NCBI RefSeq assembly: GCF_000482465.1
Contig: NZ_KI519429.1
Coordinates: 62,001 to 126,000 of the forward strand
Source: Runella limosa DSM 17973
Lineage (GTDB): Bacteria; Bacteroidota; Bacteroidia; Cytophagales; Spirosomataceae
Length of the DNA stretch: 64,000 bases
Reading direction: 5' to 3'
Part shown: positions 8,334-17,436 of the stretch, in pieces
Layout: every line of letters begins with the position of its first letter
Position numbering within the stretch: the stretch's first letter is position 1
The notes under the pieces: generated by a model
What the model saw: the letters and a program-made list of their open reading frames with translations, nothing else
The model's database searches: none
Told to the model about the DNA's origin: nothing
Translations under genes and position numbers: made by a program

Positions 8334-10796
8334 ATGAGAGCTTGTCTTTACCTTTTTATTAGTACTTTCTGCCTTATTTTTCTTAATAATCTTCACGCCC
8401 AAACCACGCATCCATTCACCGAAGGGTTGGTAGTTGGCCCTTGCCACCAATACGGTCGCGAAGCCATTTACACCGACCAACTTACCTACCAACTCATCCA
8501 AAAAACCTTTGTTAAACCCGCCGAAGGCGCCGTTTTACTCACCAATGACAAAGGGCAGGAGCTAAAATGGCAAAAAATAACGGCTGACACTGCCAAACGT
8601 TTTCGCCACGCGGCCATGTCCAATGGTTACGTTTATTTGACCTACCAATCGCCCAAAGAAACGGTGGCACTCCTCAACGTGGCGGGTCATGCGGGGCTGT
8701 ATTTTAACGGCATTCCGCGCGGAGGCGATGCCAACCGCTATGAGTATATGTATAGCCCCGTAAAAATTAAAAAAGGACTAAACGAGTTGATAGTGCGCGT
8801 CGGTATGGGCGGACGCTTCCAAGGCATTTCTGCCAGATTGGTTTTTCCCGAAAAACCCATTTCTCTAAGCCTTCCCGACATTACCCTCCCCCACGTGGTT
8901 TTGGGAGAAAATAGCGAGCCGATTTGGGGAGGAATTGTTCTTTTTAATGCCACTGAAAAACCACTTACGGGACTAAAAATCAAGGCGTTGGTACAAGGTA
9001 AAGAAATAACTACTGACCTTCCAACCATTACTTCCCTCAATTCACGTAAAGTTGGTTTTAAAATAGATGCCAGTGCCGTTACGCAACGCGGTGACGGCAC
9101 TTGTGAGGTCTCTGTACTCCAAAATGGCAAAGTAGTTGACACCAAAACCCTTACTTTACAAGCAGTTAACAACAAAGAGCATTACAGTCAAACCTTCGTT
9201 AGTGGCATTGACGGGAGTGTGCAATACTACGGAGTAGCGCCCCAAAAAGGAGAAAAAACGGATACCTCAGCCTTGTTCCTCTCGGTACACGGAGCGGGTG
9301 TAGAGGCCATTGGGCAAGCACGCGCCTATAAACCCAAAGAATGGGGAACGCTCGTAGCCCCCACCAACCGCCGCCCACGCGGATTCAACTGGGAAGACTG
9401 GGGACGCTTAGACGCGTTGGAAGTATTGGCGATTGCGGAGAAAAAATTTCAGCCTCATCCACAAAAGATTTACCTGACAGGCCACTCCATGGGCGGCCAC
9501 GGAACGTGGTATTTGGGAGCTACTTTTCCTGGCAAATGGGCGGGGATTGCCCCTTGTGCGGGTTATCCAACCCTGATGGGCTACGGCTCGGCCGATGGCA
9601 AAATTCCAGAAAACAGCACCAATCCAGTTGAGCAATTGTTACTCCGTGCCAGTAACCCAAGCAACGTCATGGCCTTGGCCCAAAACTACAAAGCCAGCGG
9701 TATTTACATCCTCCACGGCGACGCCGACCGCACTGTTTCGGTAGAATACGCTCGCACGATGCGCAACACCTTGGGCGCTTTTCACAACGATTTTTCGTAC
9801 TATGAATACCCCAATGGCTCGCACTGGTACGGCGACCACAGTGTGGATTGGGCACCGCTTTTTGATTATTTCAAATGGCACCGTTCAAAAAAAGCCGAAG
9901 ACGCTGACGTCTTAGATTTTACCACCGCAAACCCTGCTATTTCTTCGCACTACCATTGGATTGGGGTGGAACAACAAATTCGTCCGTTGCAATACAGCCG
10001 AATTCAGGCAAAACGAATGCTGAACGAGAAGACGCTGGCCATTACCACCGACAACGTACAAACCCTTACGGTGCATCCTTCGGCGTTTTTGGCGAATCAG
10101 TCTTTTAAGCTAAAAATTGACAATCAGGAAATTACGGGCACTTTCCAGTTGAACAACCAACCTTTGTATTTTGCAAAAAAAGACAAATGGGAAGCCACCG
10201 AAAAACCGTCGATTCAGCAAAAAGGAGCGCACCGCAACGGGACGTTCAAAACGGCTTTCAACCATCGGATGGTCTTTGTGTATGGAACAACAGGTAGCAA
10301 AGAAGAAAACGAATGGGCTTATAACAAAGCACGTTACGACGCTGAAACTTGGTATTACCGTGGCAATGGCGCGGTAGATGTGATTTCGGACAAAGAGTTT
10401 TCGTTGGCAACCTATGCCGACCGTGGTGTGGTTGTTTTTGGCAATGCTACTACCAACAGTGCTTGGAATTTAGTATTGGGTCAATGTCCGATTCAGGTTC
10501 AAAAAGGCAGCATGAAAGTTGGCAACGAAACCCTCGCGGGCGACGACCTAGGCGGATACTTTATTTACCCTCGTCCTGACAGTCCCCTAGCCTCAGTAGC
10601 AGCCGTCACAGGTACGGGTTTGGCAGGGATGATGGCAACCGAATCGAACCAGTATTTTACGGGCGGAAGAGGCTTCCCCGACTATTTTATTTTCAGCGCT
10701 GCCATGCTCAAAGAAGGCACAAAAGGCGTTAAAATGGCGGGATTTTTTGACAACCAATGGCAATTTTCTCCAACCGATGTGGTAAAAGTGCCGTAA
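8334..10796 (+). CDS. Large secreted alpha/beta-hydrolase (esterase/S9 peptidase-like)
   Basis: A protein of 820 residues with signal peptide ending LNNLHAQ. The N-terminal third is beta-rich and probably an accessory domain. The central domain is an alpha/beta-hydrolase: GHSMGGHGTW gives nucleophile Ser385, HGDADRTV gives Asp463/465, and SHWYGDHS gives His497. The C-terminal 300 residues form a further domain of unknown role. This layout recalls secreted feruloyl-esterase or prolyl-oligopeptidase-like proteins of Bacteroidota. Substrate is not predictable. It is followed by a long hairpin terminator. Confidence 0.8.
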   Translation: MRACLYLFISTFCLIFLNNLHAQTTHPFTEGLVVGPCHQYGREAIYTDQLTYQLIQKTFVKPAEGAVLLTNDKGQELKWQKITADTAKRFRHAAMSNGYVYLTYQSPKETVALLNVAGHAGLYFNGIPRGGDANRYEYMYSPVKIKKGLNELIVRVGMGGRFQGISARLVFPEKPISLSLPDITLPHVVLGENSEPIWGGIVLFNATEKPLTGLKIKALVQGKEITTDLPTITSLNSRKVGFKIDASAVTQRGDGTCEVSVLQNGKVVDTKTLTLQAVNNKEHYSQTFVSGIDGSVQYYGVAPQKGEKTDTSALFLSVHGAGVEAIGQARAYKPKEWGTLVAPTNRRPRGFNWEDWGRLDALEVLAIAEKKFQPHPQKIYLTGHSMGGHGTWYLGATFPGKWAGIAPCAGYPTLMGYGSADGKIPENSTNPVEQLLLRASNPSNVMALAQNYKASGIYILHGDADRTVSVEYARTMRNTLGAFHNDFSYYEYPNGSHWYGDHSVDWAPLFDYFKWHRSKKAEDADVLDFTTANPAISSHYHWIGVEQQIRPLQYSRIQAKRMLNEKTLAITTDNVQTLTVHPSAFLANQSFKLKIDNQEITGTFQLNNQPLYFAKKDKWEATEKPSIQQKGAHRNGTFKTAFNHRMVFVYGTTGSKEENEWAYNKARYDAETWYYRGNGAVDVISDKEFSLATYADRGVVVFGNATTNSAWNLVLGQCPIQVQKGSMKVGNETLAGDDLGGYFIYPRPDSPLASVAAVTGTGLAGMMATESNQYFTGGRGFPDYFIFSAAMLKEGTKGVKMAGFFDNQWQFSPTDVVKVP

Positions 10797-10809
10797 AGAA
10801 ATCATCGAA

Positions 10810-10861
10810 TTTGGCCACAAACAGGCGGCTACTATGTAGTAGCTCTTGTTTGTGGCCATTT
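10810..10861. terminator. Long hairpin between convergent genes
   Basis: TTGGCCACAAACAGG pairs with the inverse CTTGTTTGTGGCCA, and GGCTACTA with TAGTAGC inside, with only a TG at the tip. It lies between the hydrolase gene and the YfiT-like gene, so it can serve both. Confidence 0.75.
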
Positions 10862-10868
10862 ATTTGGT

Positions 10869-11393
10869 TTATTTCCCCAACGCAATCTTGATGTGCGCCA
10901 AATGGTGTTTGGCGTGCCACGCGCCCATGTCCAAAGCATCAATCAACTTGATGTTGATTTGGCGAAGCGGGTGGTAATACCCCTTTTGAAAATCATCTTC
11001 CGACATTTGTTCCATCAAATTCGTCCAGCGGGCGTGGGTTCCTTCAATCATTTGCAAAGAGAAACCGATAGGAGCCGTTTTGGCTTCTTCCATCGTTGCC
11101 CACGCATCAATTTTGGCCACGACGCCGTTGGGACTATCTTCAGTCAAGGCGTGCTTAAAACGGATGTAATGTAACAAGTGCATGTCTGCCACGTGGTGAA
11201 TCAACTGCTGAATGGTCCAACTTCCTTCGCGGTATTGTTTTTGCAAATCGTCGTGCGAAAGTTGTTCAGTCAACGCCCGATACTCCGCAGGAATGGTCTT
11301 CAGCGTTGTCAGGCGTTCTTGTATTTCTTCAGCGGTGTAGTCTCCTTTGGGCGACCATTTCCCAATCGGAAATTGGAGTGATTGAATGTCCAT
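10869..11393 (-). CDS. YfiT/DinB-superfamily putative metal-dependent hydrolase
   Basis: A soluble four-helix-bundle protein of 174 residues. It matches the YfiT pattern: FPIGKWSPKGDYT at the N-terminus, then the metal-binding histidines in WTIQQLIHHVADMH (about 59-72) and WHAKHHLAHI near the C-terminus. Members bind a divalent metal through three histidines, and some act as thiol (bacillithiol) transferases; the true substrate here is unknown. It sits 9 bp after the ATPase pair on the same strand and may be the last gene of that transcript. Confidence 0.85.
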   Translation of the reverse strand: MDIQSLQFPIGKWSPKGDYTAEEIQERLTTLKTIPAEYRALTEQLSHDDLQKQYREGSWTIQQLIHHVADMHLLHYIRFKHALTEDSPNGVVAKIDAWATMEEAKTAPIGFSLQMIEGTHARWTNLMEQMSEDDFQKGYYHPLRQINIKLIDALDMGAWHAKHHLAHIKIALGK

Positions 11394-11402
11394 GAGTGTG
11401 TA

Positions 11403-13397
11403 TTATTTTAAATTTTCTTCAAACCATTTTACGCGTTCTTTCAATTCTTCAATCGTTTCTTGCATTTCTGACCCCGCTTTTAGGTATTCGTTGGGATACT
11501 CATCTTTGAGATACTCCATTGTAAGGAAATAAATGGGTTTTAGACGATCTTTTAATTCGGGGGTTTCTTCAAATAGATTATATGCTGTATGGTATTGCTT
11601 TTTGTAAAGTAGAAAAACAACAAAAAGCACAAAAATAAAAGATTGTGTTTTTGAATTTTGGAGGTCAAAAATGGGCAATAATTGATCCGCATTAGATTTT
11701 AATACTATATATAGAAACTCCATTAATTGTGCCGCTGATGAATATTTTCCTATAATTTCCTCTATTTGTTGTAAAGGGAGTAGTTGATTATTAGCCATTA
11801 TATCCTCTAAATCATTTGATAGAGAAGTCTCAATCGCTTTTTGAGCTTCAATATACCTCAAGTATTTCTCAATATTGTTTTTGGATATAGTAGTTTTTAT
11901 CTCACTATTTAATTTATTTATTATATTTTCAAGTCGTCTTTTGGGTAGTTTAAAAGTATTAGCAACCCCTATTTTTGTTATATGGAAAAGTTGATCTGTC
12001 AAACTTTTTATTTCACTTGTATTTGCATTTTTTTGTTGTAAATATGTAATTGATTTATTCAATATTTTTATTTTTTCTTCATACAGATTCCCATTCTCCA
12101 CCATCGAATAAGCCAACGCCCTATCAAAAACAGTATTCAGTTCATACGTTCCTTTTTCCAGATTATTCTCAAAACGTTCAAAGAGTTCTTTCAAATCGTT
12201 GGTATCGCACCAGCCTTCCAGAAATTTCACAAACCAAATCACCCGTTGTTTATCTTGACGAGTGGAGTAGCGCATGAGGTACCAAATATTGAAAAATCGT
12301 TCTTGCAGGCGATAAAGATGATTTCGTCCCTTAGCACGTGGTTCTATTTCAATAATCTGGTTATCAACCAATTGTTTGAGTTGAGCCGATATTTGGTTAG
12401 TTTTTAACCCTTGTCTTTCTGAGCGAGCCAATTCGGCAATCTCGCTTACGGTTACGGCATCCCACGCCCGTGCCACGGCATCTACTAGGAGTTGCTGCTG
12501 CGGTTTGAGGTCGTCCATGCGGTGTTTATAGAGCGGCGTTACGCGATCAAGAATCATCTCTAAGTCCTTGAAACTGTCCTGTTTTTCGTTGTCCATAAAG
12601 ACATCAAAGAGCATCACCATTGTGCGTATCACCCCACCAGATAATTTTCTCATCACTTCAATTCGCGCACGCCCCGTCGCAATCATTTCTTGAAATGACT
12701 CGCTTCTTCCTTCGTTTTCGGCCAATTTTTCAAAAAGTGTAATGGTCTCGTCAGTGGTCATACCTTTGAGCCGAATCTGATAAAAGAAGTCAAAAAATGG
12801 CTCTTTGTAATCAAACGTATGTTCGAGCAAGGTGGCAGATGCCCCTACCAATCGCAGGTAGGGTGAATTCATCAGGATATTTCGGAGGCGGTGCGTAGCT
12901 GTTTTGCCAATTTTCTCTAAAAACTGTCCAAAATTGTCATGAAAAACAATGATTTTTTGTTGATTTTTTTGCAAATAATTCACCAAAACTTCAAAGGCTT
13001 TTTGGTCATAATCGGTTTCAAATTCATGCGTCCGCATTTCACCCAAAAGTGTTTGATAAGCGGTATAATCTTCGGCTAAAATTTTAGCGATATGCTCAAA
13101 AAATGCTGCCAAATCAGGCATCGAATACTGCTCTTCATTAAATAGAACAGGAAGAAGCCACTTACTGAGTTGTTCATCCTCCAATACTGCATATTTAAGG
13201 CGTAATAAAAGCGTAGTTTTACCCATACCTCTTTGCCCCAAAATCATATAATGCTGCGACGGATGTTGCATTAAATCCTCTTGAATATCCGCAAAGATTT
13301 GTTTAAAAATGGCTGTTCTTACTACAAACTCAGCAATGAGTTGTTGCGGCTCTTTTTGAGGGGGATTAAATAGGTATTTGAGCTTTTTATCAGACAT
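11403..13397 (-). CDS. P-loop ATPase (STAND/AAA-like) with long helical C-terminus
   Basis: A protein of 664 residues. A Walker A motif GQRGMGKTT (54-62), a Walker B-like IIVFHDN (149-155) and a sensor-like LVGASAT (183-189) identify an ATPase of the AAA/STAND class, followed by a probable winged-helix region around SEIAELARSERQGLKTNQISAQLKQL (split by loops). The C-terminal 280 residues are helical, perhaps repeat-type. The DNA for that part (about 11550-12100) is visibly richer in A+T than its surroundings. Its start overlaps the end of the preceding ATPase gene by 8 bp. Role unknown. Confidence 0.78.
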   Translation of the reverse strand: MSDKKLKYLFNPPQKEPQQLIAEFVVRTAIFKQIFADIQEDLMQHPSQHYMILGQRGMGKTTLLLRLKYAVLEDEQLSKWLLPVLFNEEQYSMPDLAAFFEHIAKILAEDYTAYQTLLGEMRTHEFETDYDQKAFEVLVNYLQKNQQKIIVFHDNFGQFLEKIGKTATHRLRNILMNSPYLRLVGASATLLEHTFDYKEPFFDFFYQIRLKGMTTDETITLFEKLAENEGRSESFQEMIATGRARIEVMRKLSGGVIRTMVMLFDVFMDNEKQDSFKDLEMILDRVTPLYKHRMDDLKPQQQLLVDAVARAWDAVTVSEIAELARSERQGLKTNQISAQLKQLVDNQIIEIEPRAKGRNHLYRLQERFFNIWYLMRYSTRQDKQRVIWFVKFLEGWCDTNDLKELFERFENNLEKGTYELNTVFDRALAYSMVENGNLYEEKIKILNKSITYLQQKNANTSEIKSLTDQLFHITKIGVANTFKLPKRRLENIINKLNSEIKTTISKNNIEKYLRYIEAQKAIETSLSNDLEDIMANNQLLPLQQIEEIIGKYSSAAQLMEFLYIVLKSNADQLLPIFDLQNSKTQSFIFVLFVVFLLYKKQYHTAYNLFEETPELKDRLKPIYFLTMEYLKDEYPNEYLKAGSEMQETIEELKERVKWFEENLK

Positions 13398-14568
13398 TTT
13401 TTGACCACCATTTTTTTAAGATTGGAGAGTAAAATCGCCACTGTTTCTCGTTGGCTTCGGCAATGTAGCCGTCGTATTCGAGGGTGAGCAAAATATTTTT
13501 AAATGAATCTTCCAATTGATGTTTTACTGCTAAATCATAAAGTTCTAATTCCGAAACAGATACAGCTTCAGTAAGTTTCTTTAGTAATTCGTGGACTAAT
13601 GCCAACTCGTTTCGATTAAAGACTTGACTCAAACGTCCCCGATAATGCTCAAGATAAATGCTCCCGTTTAGTATGAGCTCATTGAATGCTTGATCAATAA
13701 ACGATTGGTTTACTTCGCGCTCCTCAATACGGTATAAATCTCGTATTTCTTTGATTGCTAACTGAATATGAAACGGAATGAGCCATTCTATTTTTTCCTT
13801 TAATAAATAAACCAAAACGTCTTCCGAGGTTTCGATTTGATAACTTTTGAGCAATACTCGTGCTAAGTCTAAGGCATCCCTGAGTGGAAGTGGGCGTAGT
13901 TTATAGGTTTGAATATCATTAACATCGGCAGTTGCGTTTAGTTTCTTAACCACCGAGAGGAGCCCAATTGAGCCAGTATAAATGAACTTTATTTTTTGAT
14001 TGTATTTGTCATTTTGGCGAATAGCACGATTTTGCTTCAAGAAATTCCGAGCCGCTTGCTCTCCTTGTTCATCTCGAATGTGTTCAATGGTTACGGGAAA
14101 TTCATCTACCATCAGTAAGATGGTGCGGTTATCTAAATCCACTTTTTCAAGAAAATCTTTGAATTTTTCGTAGTAATCAATCTTTTCGTCTGATTTATCA
14201 TTAAAATCTATCTTGACTCCACCAATTTCAACATTTTCGATACTACTAAAAAAGCCTTTAAGTTTTTTGCCTGCCTTCTCAATTGTTTTTAAAAAGCGGC
14301 TCTTATTTTCAATATCAAAGATGGCTTTTAATAACACTTTGAAAAAAGTTTGGCTATCGCTCACGTCTTCCGTATCTACATAAACGCAATAGTAATCTTC
14401 CGAAGGGTTGTCTTTGATGTAATGAATAATTGAGGTTTTACCAACCCTTCTTGGAGCAGAAAGTAGAAGATTTTGCCCTTCTTCAAGGGCTTCGTAGATT
14501 TCCGCGATTACCTTATCTCGTTGAAAAAAATTGTCTCCAGTTGCTGTTTTTCCAATACTTAGCTTCAT
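13390..14568 (-). CDS. P-loop ATPase of the ATPase_2/AAA-like family
   Basis: A protein of 392 residues from ATG 14566-14568, preceded by a purine-rich GCAGAG. Walker A is APRRVGKTS (38-46) and Walker B ILLMVDEFP (150-158), with a helical and winged-helix-like C-terminal part, as in bacterial ATPase_2/STAND-type ATP-binding proteins. The open frame extends 37 codons further upstream, but those codons are a 27-bp tandem repeat and a palindrome, so I read them as leader DNA. It overlaps the next ATPase gene, indicating a two-protein unit of unknown function. Confidence 0.8.
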   Translation of the reverse strand: MKLSIGKTATGDNFFQRDKVIAEIYEALEEGQNLLLSAPRRVGKTSIIHYIKDNPSEDYYCVYVDTEDVSDSQTFFKVLLKAIFDIENKSRFLKTIEKAGKKLKGFFSSIENVEIGGVKIDFNDKSDEKIDYYEKFKDFLEKVDLDNRTILLMVDEFPVTIEHIRDEQGEQAARNFLKQNRAIRQNDKYNQKIKFIYTGSIGLLSVVKKLNATADVNDIQTYKLRPLPLRDALDLARVLLKSYQIETSEDVLVYLLKEKIEWLIPFHIQLAIKEIRDLYRIEEREVNQSFIDQAFNELILNGSIYLEHYRGRLSQVFNRNELALVHELLKKLTEAVSVSELELYDLAVKHQLEDSFKNILLTLEYDGYIAEANEKQWRFYSPILKKWWSKNV

Positions 14569-14650
14569 CTCTGCATTTTTTTTATTGCAAAAATATTCTG
14601 CAATATTTTTATTGCAAAACTTTCCTGCATTTTTTTTATTGCAGAACAGA
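14569..14650 (-). repeat. 27-bp palindromic tandem repeats before the ATPase pair
   Basis: On the minus strand the word GCAATAAAA recurs every 27 bp, nearly three times, ending at the ATPase start codon. Each unit holds an A/T-rich dyad such as TGCAATA-AAAA-TATTGCA. Because the period is nine codons, the frame stays open and would encode a repeated FCNKKNAE-like peptide. The position directly before the start codon suggests an operator or leader element. Confidence 0.7.
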
Positions 14651-14656
14651 CTCGTC

Positions 14657-14672
14657 GGGTTGTGAGCAACCC
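14657..14672 (-). repeat. CTCA-loop palindrome
   Basis: On the minus strand GGGTTG and CAACCC flank the loop CTCA exactly. It is a member of the loop-constant hairpin family. It lies just upstream of the 27-bp repeats. Confidence 0.7.
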
Positions 14673-14692
14673 TCTTCACGATTCAACAAAAA

Positions 14693-14714
14693 AAGGGAGC
14701 AAAAATGCTCCCTT
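14693..14714 (-). terminator. Intrinsic terminator of the metal operon
   Basis: On the minus strand AAGGGAGC pairs with GCTCCCTT across a six-base loop, directly followed by a run of T. It closes the transcript that ends with the HMA-domain gene. Confidence 0.85.
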
Positions 14715-14734
14715 CCTCGTCTTCAATTTTGAAA

Positions 14735-15091
14735 TTAATGATGACCGTGTGCTTCGTTTCCTTTTTGACAGCATTCAGGTAGTTTGTCGTGGGCAGTTTT
14801 GCTACACATTTGGCTGTCAGCATCGTAGCCCGTATCCGTAATTACCTTACGAAGCGCGGCCTCGTCCGTTTTTTTAGGGTTATACTTGATAGTCACCACT
14901 TTGTCATCCAGATTTAAAACCGCTTCGCTGACCCCTTTGCTCAAGGTCAAATTTTTCTCAATGCGTTCTTTGCACATGTCACACACGGCCGACGTCTTAA
15001 TTTTTACTTCTTTTTCTTTGCCAGGCTTACTAGCTACTGTGCTGAATACTACTCCCAGTACGAGCACAAAAAGGAATGTTAGTTGTTTCAT
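14735..15091 (-). CDS. Exported heavy-metal-associated (HMA) domain protein
   Basis: A protein of 118 residues: signal peptide MKQLTFLFVLVLGVVFSTVAS, then one ferredoxin-like HMA domain with the metal-binding CDMC pair (Cys37, Cys40), and a short Cys/His tail (CCQKGNEAHGHH). HMA domains bind Cu(I) or other soft metals and pass them between partners. As an exported form it probably acts in the periplasm. It is the last gene of an operon with a TonB receptor and an HMA-AraC regulator, which supports copper or similar metal as ligand. Confidence 0.88.
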   Translation of the reverse strand: MKQLTFLFVLVLGVVFSTVASKPGKEKEVKIKTSAVCDMCKERIEKNLTLSKGVSEAVLNLDDKVVTIKYNPKKTDEAALRKVITDTGYDADSQMCSKTAHDKLPECCQKGNEAHGHH

Positions 15092-15182
15092 TGGTTTAAA
15101 GCCCCCAGCCCCGATGGGGAGTTTTTTAGTGATAAAACGTACAAGAGGGGTTGATATGTACGTTGGTGAACTATGAGTTGGT

Positions 15183-17432
15183 TTAGTCTTTTACTTTTAT
15201 TCGTATGCCCGCATATACCATTCGTCCTACGATTGGGCCCCACACTTGCCCCGCATCAAAGTATTTGCCAAACGGGTCTTGAGCGTTGATAATGGGATTG
15301 GGTTGTTTAAAATTGAGCAAATTTTCTCCACCCAAATACACCTCAAACTTCCGAAATGCCCGAGATACTTGAGCGTTTACGTTGGTGTAAGCTTGCGAAT
15401 AAAGAATCGGCATTGACTTCTTATCCAAGGTCGCTTCCAACGATTGCAACGGGTCATTGATGCGGGCTTTCCCGTTCCACTGCACCGTTAAGTCGGCTTT
15501 CCATTTATCATAAGGCAAAGTGTAACCGATGTTGAACAGTACCCTGTCGCGCGGTATCATCATACGGGCCATCAGGCGAACATCGTTGACGGGCTGCCCC
15601 ATGGTTTGCCAAACATCAAACAAACGGTATGCCAATTTTATTTCGGTACGCTTTGATAATAAACCGTTTAGCTCCGCTTGAAAGCTATTCGAGAACGATT
15701 TACCCTTGAGGTTATAAAAATACAAATGCGCCGCCAAATCATCAGCGTGGTCGGTATCAACCACCAATTGGTTTTGAAAATCAGTTCGATAATAATCCAG
15801 AACCACATCCCAGTGTTTTTCAAACAAGTGGAAGGTTTGGGTCAAACTTGCACCATAATTCCACGAAATTTCAGGTCGTAGCTCGTCCACAAAACGCACC
15901 CACCGTTGGCTCACCAAATAGCCGTAGTTTTCAGCCAGCGCGTTCGGCGTACGCTGCCCCCTTCCTGCTGATACCCGAAGGGTCGTATGTTCAAACGGCT
16001 GCCAGCGAAGGTGCATACGCGGCGTGACAAACGCCCCAAAAAGGTTGTGCGCATCAGCCCGAATGCCTGCCACAAGCGTCAGTTTATCAAGGTAATTATA
16101 GGTATATTCAAAAAACGCCCCAGGTACCGACTCCGTCCGCATACGGTGAATGTCTTTGTAGGTTTCGTTGTAGTCGTCCAACAAATAACTCAAGCCCGTC
16201 GTAAATTTATGATTGGTGTTATCAATAATCGACTGGTATATCAGATTGGCATACAGGGTTTGTTGGCGAGCATTATAATTAGAAAATCCAAAGTACGAAT
16301 CGCTCGTGTGGTTTAATCCGTTTACGATAAAACCCAATCCTTTATACGGCTTGTCTTGGTACATTTTAGCCGTTTTGGAGAAAAACTCCACGCGCCTAGT
16401 TGTATTGCCAAAACCGTACGCCTGCGACGTTCCGCGCATATTTTCACGAAACCCTACTTGACCTCCCAAACGGTTTTCATAAAGGGCTTTTACCCCAAAC
16501 TGCGCCATCATTTTGTCACTTTTATACTGCCAACGATTAACGGCATTGAGCTGCGTGTAAAGGGGCATGTCCAGAAACCCGTCTCCGTTGTTATCCACCC
16601 GCGTTTGAAGCGTACTTGCGTGCGAAAGGATGCCCGTTGACCAACGCTCATTGAGTTTTTTATTGACGTTGAAATTCACCTCTCCACGGCCAAAATTGTT
16701 GACGTACGCATTAAAATACAGTTTCTCGCGAGCGTCGGGCTTCACCAACTCCACATTAATCGCCCCCGTCAAACTTTCATAGCCATTGACGACTGAGCCT
16801 GCACCTTTGCCAATGTCAATGCTTTGTATCCACGTTCCTGGGATGTAGTTTAGCCCGAAGGTCGTGCCCAAGCCACGGATATTCGGAATGTTTTCGACGT
16901 TGGTTTGCACGTATTGCCCTCCTAATCCCAAAAACTGAATTTGTTTGGCCCCCGTCACGCCGTCGCTCAAACTCACCGACACCGAAGCGTTGGTTTCAAA
17001 ACTTTCCGATAAGTTACAACAAGCGGCTTTGGCAAGGGCTTTGGTCGTAATGATTTCGGTTTGAATGGGGTTCAAACGGTCGATTTGCGACGAAGTTCCT
17101 CGTACTACTACTTCCCCCAACTGCCCTTCGGGCTTCATTATGACGTCGAAATTACTTTCCGCCAATACCTTTATCGTATCAGTTTTGTAGCCAATGTAGC
17201 TGATGATTAAGCGGTTGGTTTTGGCAGAGCGGGCAATGTCAAATTTCCCTAAGCTGTCCGTGATTGTTCCTAAGGATGTTCCTCCCCAAAAAACGTTTAC
17301 TCCTACTAAGGTCGATTTTTTCCCCGTTTCGTTGCGCTCGTAAATCGTCCCCGTGACGCGCTGAGCCTGCAATCTCCCCCCAAGCAAACAGCTTAGAAGG
17401 ATTAGATATATGTTTAAATTACTTATTTTCAT
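15183..17432 (-). CDS. TonB-dependent receptor, probably for copper or a related metal
   Basis: A protein of 749 residues from ATG 17430-17432 (MKISNLNIYLILL signal); the longer reading adds 12 unlikely residues. A carboxypeptidase-like domain (about 25-100) precedes the plug (about 115-230, with LGEVVVRG as likely TonB-box region) and a 22-strand-type barrel ending in RIKVKD. The plug sequence ACCNLSESFETN has a Cys pair, seen in receptors that accompany HMA proteins. The start is only 4 bp after the regulator stop, so both are translated from one message. Confidence 0.88.
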   Translation of the reverse strand: MKISNLNIYLILLSCLLGGRLQAQRVTGTIYERNETGKKSTLVGVNVFWGGTSLGTITDSLGKFDIARSAKTNRLIISYIGYKTDTIKVLAESNFDVIMKPEGQLGEVVVRGTSSQIDRLNPIQTEIITTKALAKAACCNLSESFETNASVSVSLSDGVTGAKQIQFLGLGGQYVQTNVENIPNIRGLGTTFGLNYIPGTWIQSIDIGKGAGSVVNGYESLTGAINVELVKPDAREKLYFNAYVNNFGRGEVNFNVNKKLNERWSTGILSHASTLQTRVDNNGDGFLDMPLYTQLNAVNRWQYKSDKMMAQFGVKALYENRLGGQVGFRENMRGTSQAYGFGNTTRRVEFFSKTAKMYQDKPYKGLGFIVNGLNHTSDSYFGFSNYNARQQTLYANLIYQSIIDNTNHKFTTGLSYLLDDYNETYKDIHRMRTESVPGAFFEYTYNYLDKLTLVAGIRADAHNLFGAFVTPRMHLRWQPFEHTTLRVSAGRGQRTPNALAENYGYLVSQRWVRFVDELRPEISWNYGASLTQTFHLFEKHWDVVLDYYRTDFQNQLVVDTDHADDLAAHLYFYNLKGKSFSNSFQAELNGLLSKRTEIKLAYRLFDVWQTMGQPVNDVRLMARMMIPRDRVLFNIGYTLPYDKWKADLTVQWNGKARINDPLQSLEATLDKKSMPILYSQAYTNVNAQVSRAFRKFEVYLGGENLLNFKQPNPIINAQDPFGKYFDAGQVWGPIVGRMVYAGIRIKVKD

Positions 17433-17436
17433 CTGT

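Noticed and set aside
14569-14679. N-terminal extension of the first ATPase
   Set aside because: The codons are repeat and palindrome DNA, and the inner ATG has a better upstream context and normal spacing to Walker A.
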